From NCBI GenBank assembly GCA_964057225.1, contig OZ059898.1, positions 19,507,267-19,571,266 of the forward strand: DNA of 64,000 bases, in the 5' to 3' direction. Made by a program: the position numbers and the translations under genes. Source of the stretch: Auanema rhodensis. Lineage: Eukaryota > Nematoda > Chromadorea > Rhabditida > Rhabditidae. Positions 63,884-64,000 of the stretch are shown one piece after another. The notes beneath the pieces were generated by a model. That model made no database searches, was not told the DNA's origin, and saw only the letters and a list, made by a program, of their open reading frames with translations. Every line of letters starts with the position of its first letter. The stretch's first letter is position 1.

Positions 63884-64000
63884 TCGATGCGGATTTTTAA
63901 GCTGCGTCGATCTGTGTTATCGGATTTTCGCTAGCTTAAAAATGCACCGAGATATCAACTGATATAAGTTCACACTTATATCCTCGATTTTCACCCTGAA
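63884..64000 (+). repeat. Partial monomer at the window edge
   Basis: The first 117 bp of an 'atcgg' monomer, cut by the window end. The array evidently continues. Confidence 0.9.

Larger units (their letters stand above)
1..64000. repeat. Satellite DNA array, 351-bp monomer, 182 full copies plus a 117-bp partial
   Basis: The whole window is a head-to-tail tandem array. The landmark 'tcgatgcgg' (or a one-base variant) opens each unit at 1, 352, 703, 1054 and so on, and the last complete unit ends at 63883. Phase drifts by only +1 over the window because of five length changes: +2 at about 17363, +2 at about 21226, and -1 at about 41894, 56705 and 60565. All copies lie in the same orientation, with no inversion, spacer or inserted element. 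Base composition of the first unit is 110 G+C in 351 (31%). Large tandem arrays of this kind are typical of eukaryotic centromeric or pericentromeric heterochromatin; that location is inference. I do not recognise the family. Neither array edge lies inside the window. Confidence 0.98.
53356..64000. repeat. Region H: 'atcggattttcgc' subfamily with largely alternating dimers
   Basis: From 53356 a new pair of bases appears (39 G and 45 T, 'atcggattttcgc'), not seen upstream. Monomers with it mostly alternate with ordinary 'atcagatttgcgc' monomers, for example from 55111 to 57215 and from 62129 to the end, giving a 702-bp dimer. Other markers confined to the 3' part are 'aggttgag' with 'acttgg' (251 and 263); 'gcattatttt' is common here and otherwise seen only at 15445-17199 and 20712-21062. 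'ttttttaaacg' is almost confined to it. Variation between monomers is lower than in region A. Confidence 0.8.

Noticed and set aside
1-64000. CRISPR array
   Set aside because: The repeat unit is 351 bp, all of it repeated, with no unique spacers, leader or cas genes.
1-64000. Tandem rRNA, histone or tRNA gene cluster
   Set aside because: No rRNA-like, tRNA-fold or histone-coding sequence is present in the monomer on either strand.
1-64000. A new multi-gene system
   Set aside because: No coding region can be supported anywhere; the structure is fully explained by tandem satellite repeats and their rearrangement.

Overview
The window is one uninterrupted array of satellite DNA and holds no recognisable gene. 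A 351-bp AT-rich monomer (first copy 1-351, 110 G+C of 351 by direct count, about 31%) repeats head to tail, all in one orientation. There are 182 complete copies (1-63883) plus the first 117 bp of a 183rd (63884-64000). I found no inversion, transposable element, gene, RNA gene or unique spacer. The scale, AT richness and higher-order organisation point to eukaryotic centromeric or pericentromeric heterochromatin from a long-read assembly. An insect or other invertebrate would fit the composition, but the sequence alone does not identify the host and I do not recognise a named satellite family.

Monomer phase is nearly rigid. With monomers starting at the 'tcgatgcgg' motif, starts fall at 1+351k up to 17200. 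They then shift +2 (A-run at 17363), +2 (same A-run at 21226), -1 (near 41894), -1 (near 56705) and -1 (near 60565). Two of these pairs are copies of one event, so about three independent net length changes are visible in 64 kb, against abundant substitutions. Variation is concentrated at a limited set of monomer positions: 8, 11, 14, 36, 39, 45, 46, 55, 70, 78, 82, 110, 121-123, 142, 157, 169-177, 183-185, 192, 204-206, 251, 263, 290, 297, 302, 307, 317, 323, 326, 332 and 342. Combinations of these variants define monomer types and allow higher-order repeats (HORs) to be read.

Layout. (A) 1-12285: heterogeneous monomers with local dimers and distant block copies. (B) 12286-21415: a 15-monomer unit (5267 bp) followed by an 11-monomer version of it (3863 bp). 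(C) 21416-24223: eight monomers of the 'gggcta' subfamily. (D) 24224-31945: a 10-monomer HOR, two full copies and a two-monomer start of a third, ended by a chimeric monomer at 31946. (E) 32297-34753: a 4-monomer HOR and transition. (F) 34754-50196: cassettes of 9, 9, 11, 12 and 3 monomers, each ending in the same K-L pair and followed by the same J3 monomer. (G) 50197-53355: transition, including an unusually divergent 31-bp patch at 50519-50549. (H) 53356-64000: a distinct subfamily in which 'atcggattttcgc' and 'atcagatttgcgc' monomers largely alternate, with a 10/11-monomer duplication and a terminal dimer duplication.

Nothing here works together as a gene system. The interpretable biology is array evolution by unequal exchange and local conversion, plus three inverted-repeat dyads in each monomer that could matter for chromatin. 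The short minus-strand open frames that recur along the array are by-products of the repeat.
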